Positions 5,620 to 5,731 of a stretch of DNA of 5,731 nt are shown in pieces (positions within the stretch are counted from its first letter, which is position 1; every line of letters starts with the position of its first letter). The stretch comes from a bacterium. GTDB lineage: Bacteria; Patescibacteriota; Patescibacteriia; Patescibacteriales; JAGXOH01. The DNA lies in NCBI GenBank assembly GCA_021106995.1, contig JAIOTG010000011.1:1-5731 (forward strand), in the 5' to 3' direction. The notes under the pieces are model-generated. The model was given only the letters and a program-made list of their open reading frames with translations, had not been told where the DNA came from and did no database searches. A program made the translations under genes and the position numbers.

Positions 5620-5731
5620 TTATATATTCATCTCTTCTAAATCGCTAGGTTTTTCTAATGCTTCATCTTCTAGGCCATTTTGCTGAGCAAATTCTTTTTT
5701 AGCCTCCTTTATTTCCAATAATTGTTGAGGA
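5620..5731 (-). CDS. C-terminal fragment of an unidentified gene running off the right edge
   Basis: On the minus strand an open frame enters at the right edge and ends at a TAA (5622-5620). It gives 36 complete residues that begin PQQLLEIKEAKKEF and end PSDLEEMNI. The tail is charged, rich in Glu, Lys and Gln, and looks helical and then disordered. There is no motif that identifies a family. The frame is supported by its coding-like composition, the absence of stops and its close fit in front of the next gene (25 bases from stop to ATG). It is probably the upstream member of the same transcription unit. Only the 3' end is seen, so no function is proposed. Confidence 0.6.
   Translation of the reverse strand, partial: PQQLLEIKEAKKEFAQQNGLEDEALEKPSDLEEMNI

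Noticed and set aside
1..5731. Recoding of TGA (as glycine in Gracilibacteria/SR1 or tryptophan in mycoplasmas)
   Set aside because: All genes are full length with TGA read as stop, none has an in-frame TGA at a conserved Gly or Trp, and Trp is encoded by TGG. The absence of TGA as terminator among six stops is too small a sample.

Overview
The window looks like chromosomal DNA from a very A+T-rich bacterium with a compact genome, most likely a member of the Candidate Phyla Radiation (Patescibacteria). The grounds are the base composition, the very short intergenic gaps, the lack of clear Shine-Dalgarno sites, a tRNA without an encoded CCA end, and small membrane-anchored proteins of a style common in that group. 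This placement is inference; there is no rRNA or other marker here. No gene has an in-frame TGA and no visible gene ends in TGA (TAA four times, TAG twice), so a standard bacterial code fits.

Layout. At the left edge is a short plus-strand gene for a two-helix membrane protein of unknown function (16-510). It is closed by a strong intrinsic terminator (521-548). A 123-base gap then leads to a tRNA-Arg with the rare bacterial anticodon GCG (634-707). Nineteen bases further on begins recG (727-2814), a full-length branched-DNA helicase. On the minus strand, a tightly packed unit reads from the right edge inward: the C-terminal end of an unidentified gene (5620-5731), a membrane-anchored protein with a probable NTF2-like domain (4923-5594), a membrane-anchored DsbA-type thiol oxidoreductase (4172-4921), and radA/sms (2818-4170). 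The last three genes are separated by a single base each, with stop, one base, then ATG. recG and radA meet tail to tail with three bases between their stop codons and no terminator hairpin visible.

How the genes fit together. RecG and RadA both remodel branched recombination intermediates, so the centre of the window is a homologous-recombination and fork-repair locus. The two genes upstream of radA encode proteins that act outside the membrane. Because RadA and extracytoplasmic disulfide formation both matter for DNA uptake in other bacteria, a link to natural transformation is possible, but it is a hypothesis. I found no CRISPR array, insertion sequence, phage gene or clear new defence system. 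The most unusual items are the tRNA-Arg(GCG), the uniform lack of Shine-Dalgarno sites, and the conserved-looking but unexplained NTF2-like/DsbA/radA unit.
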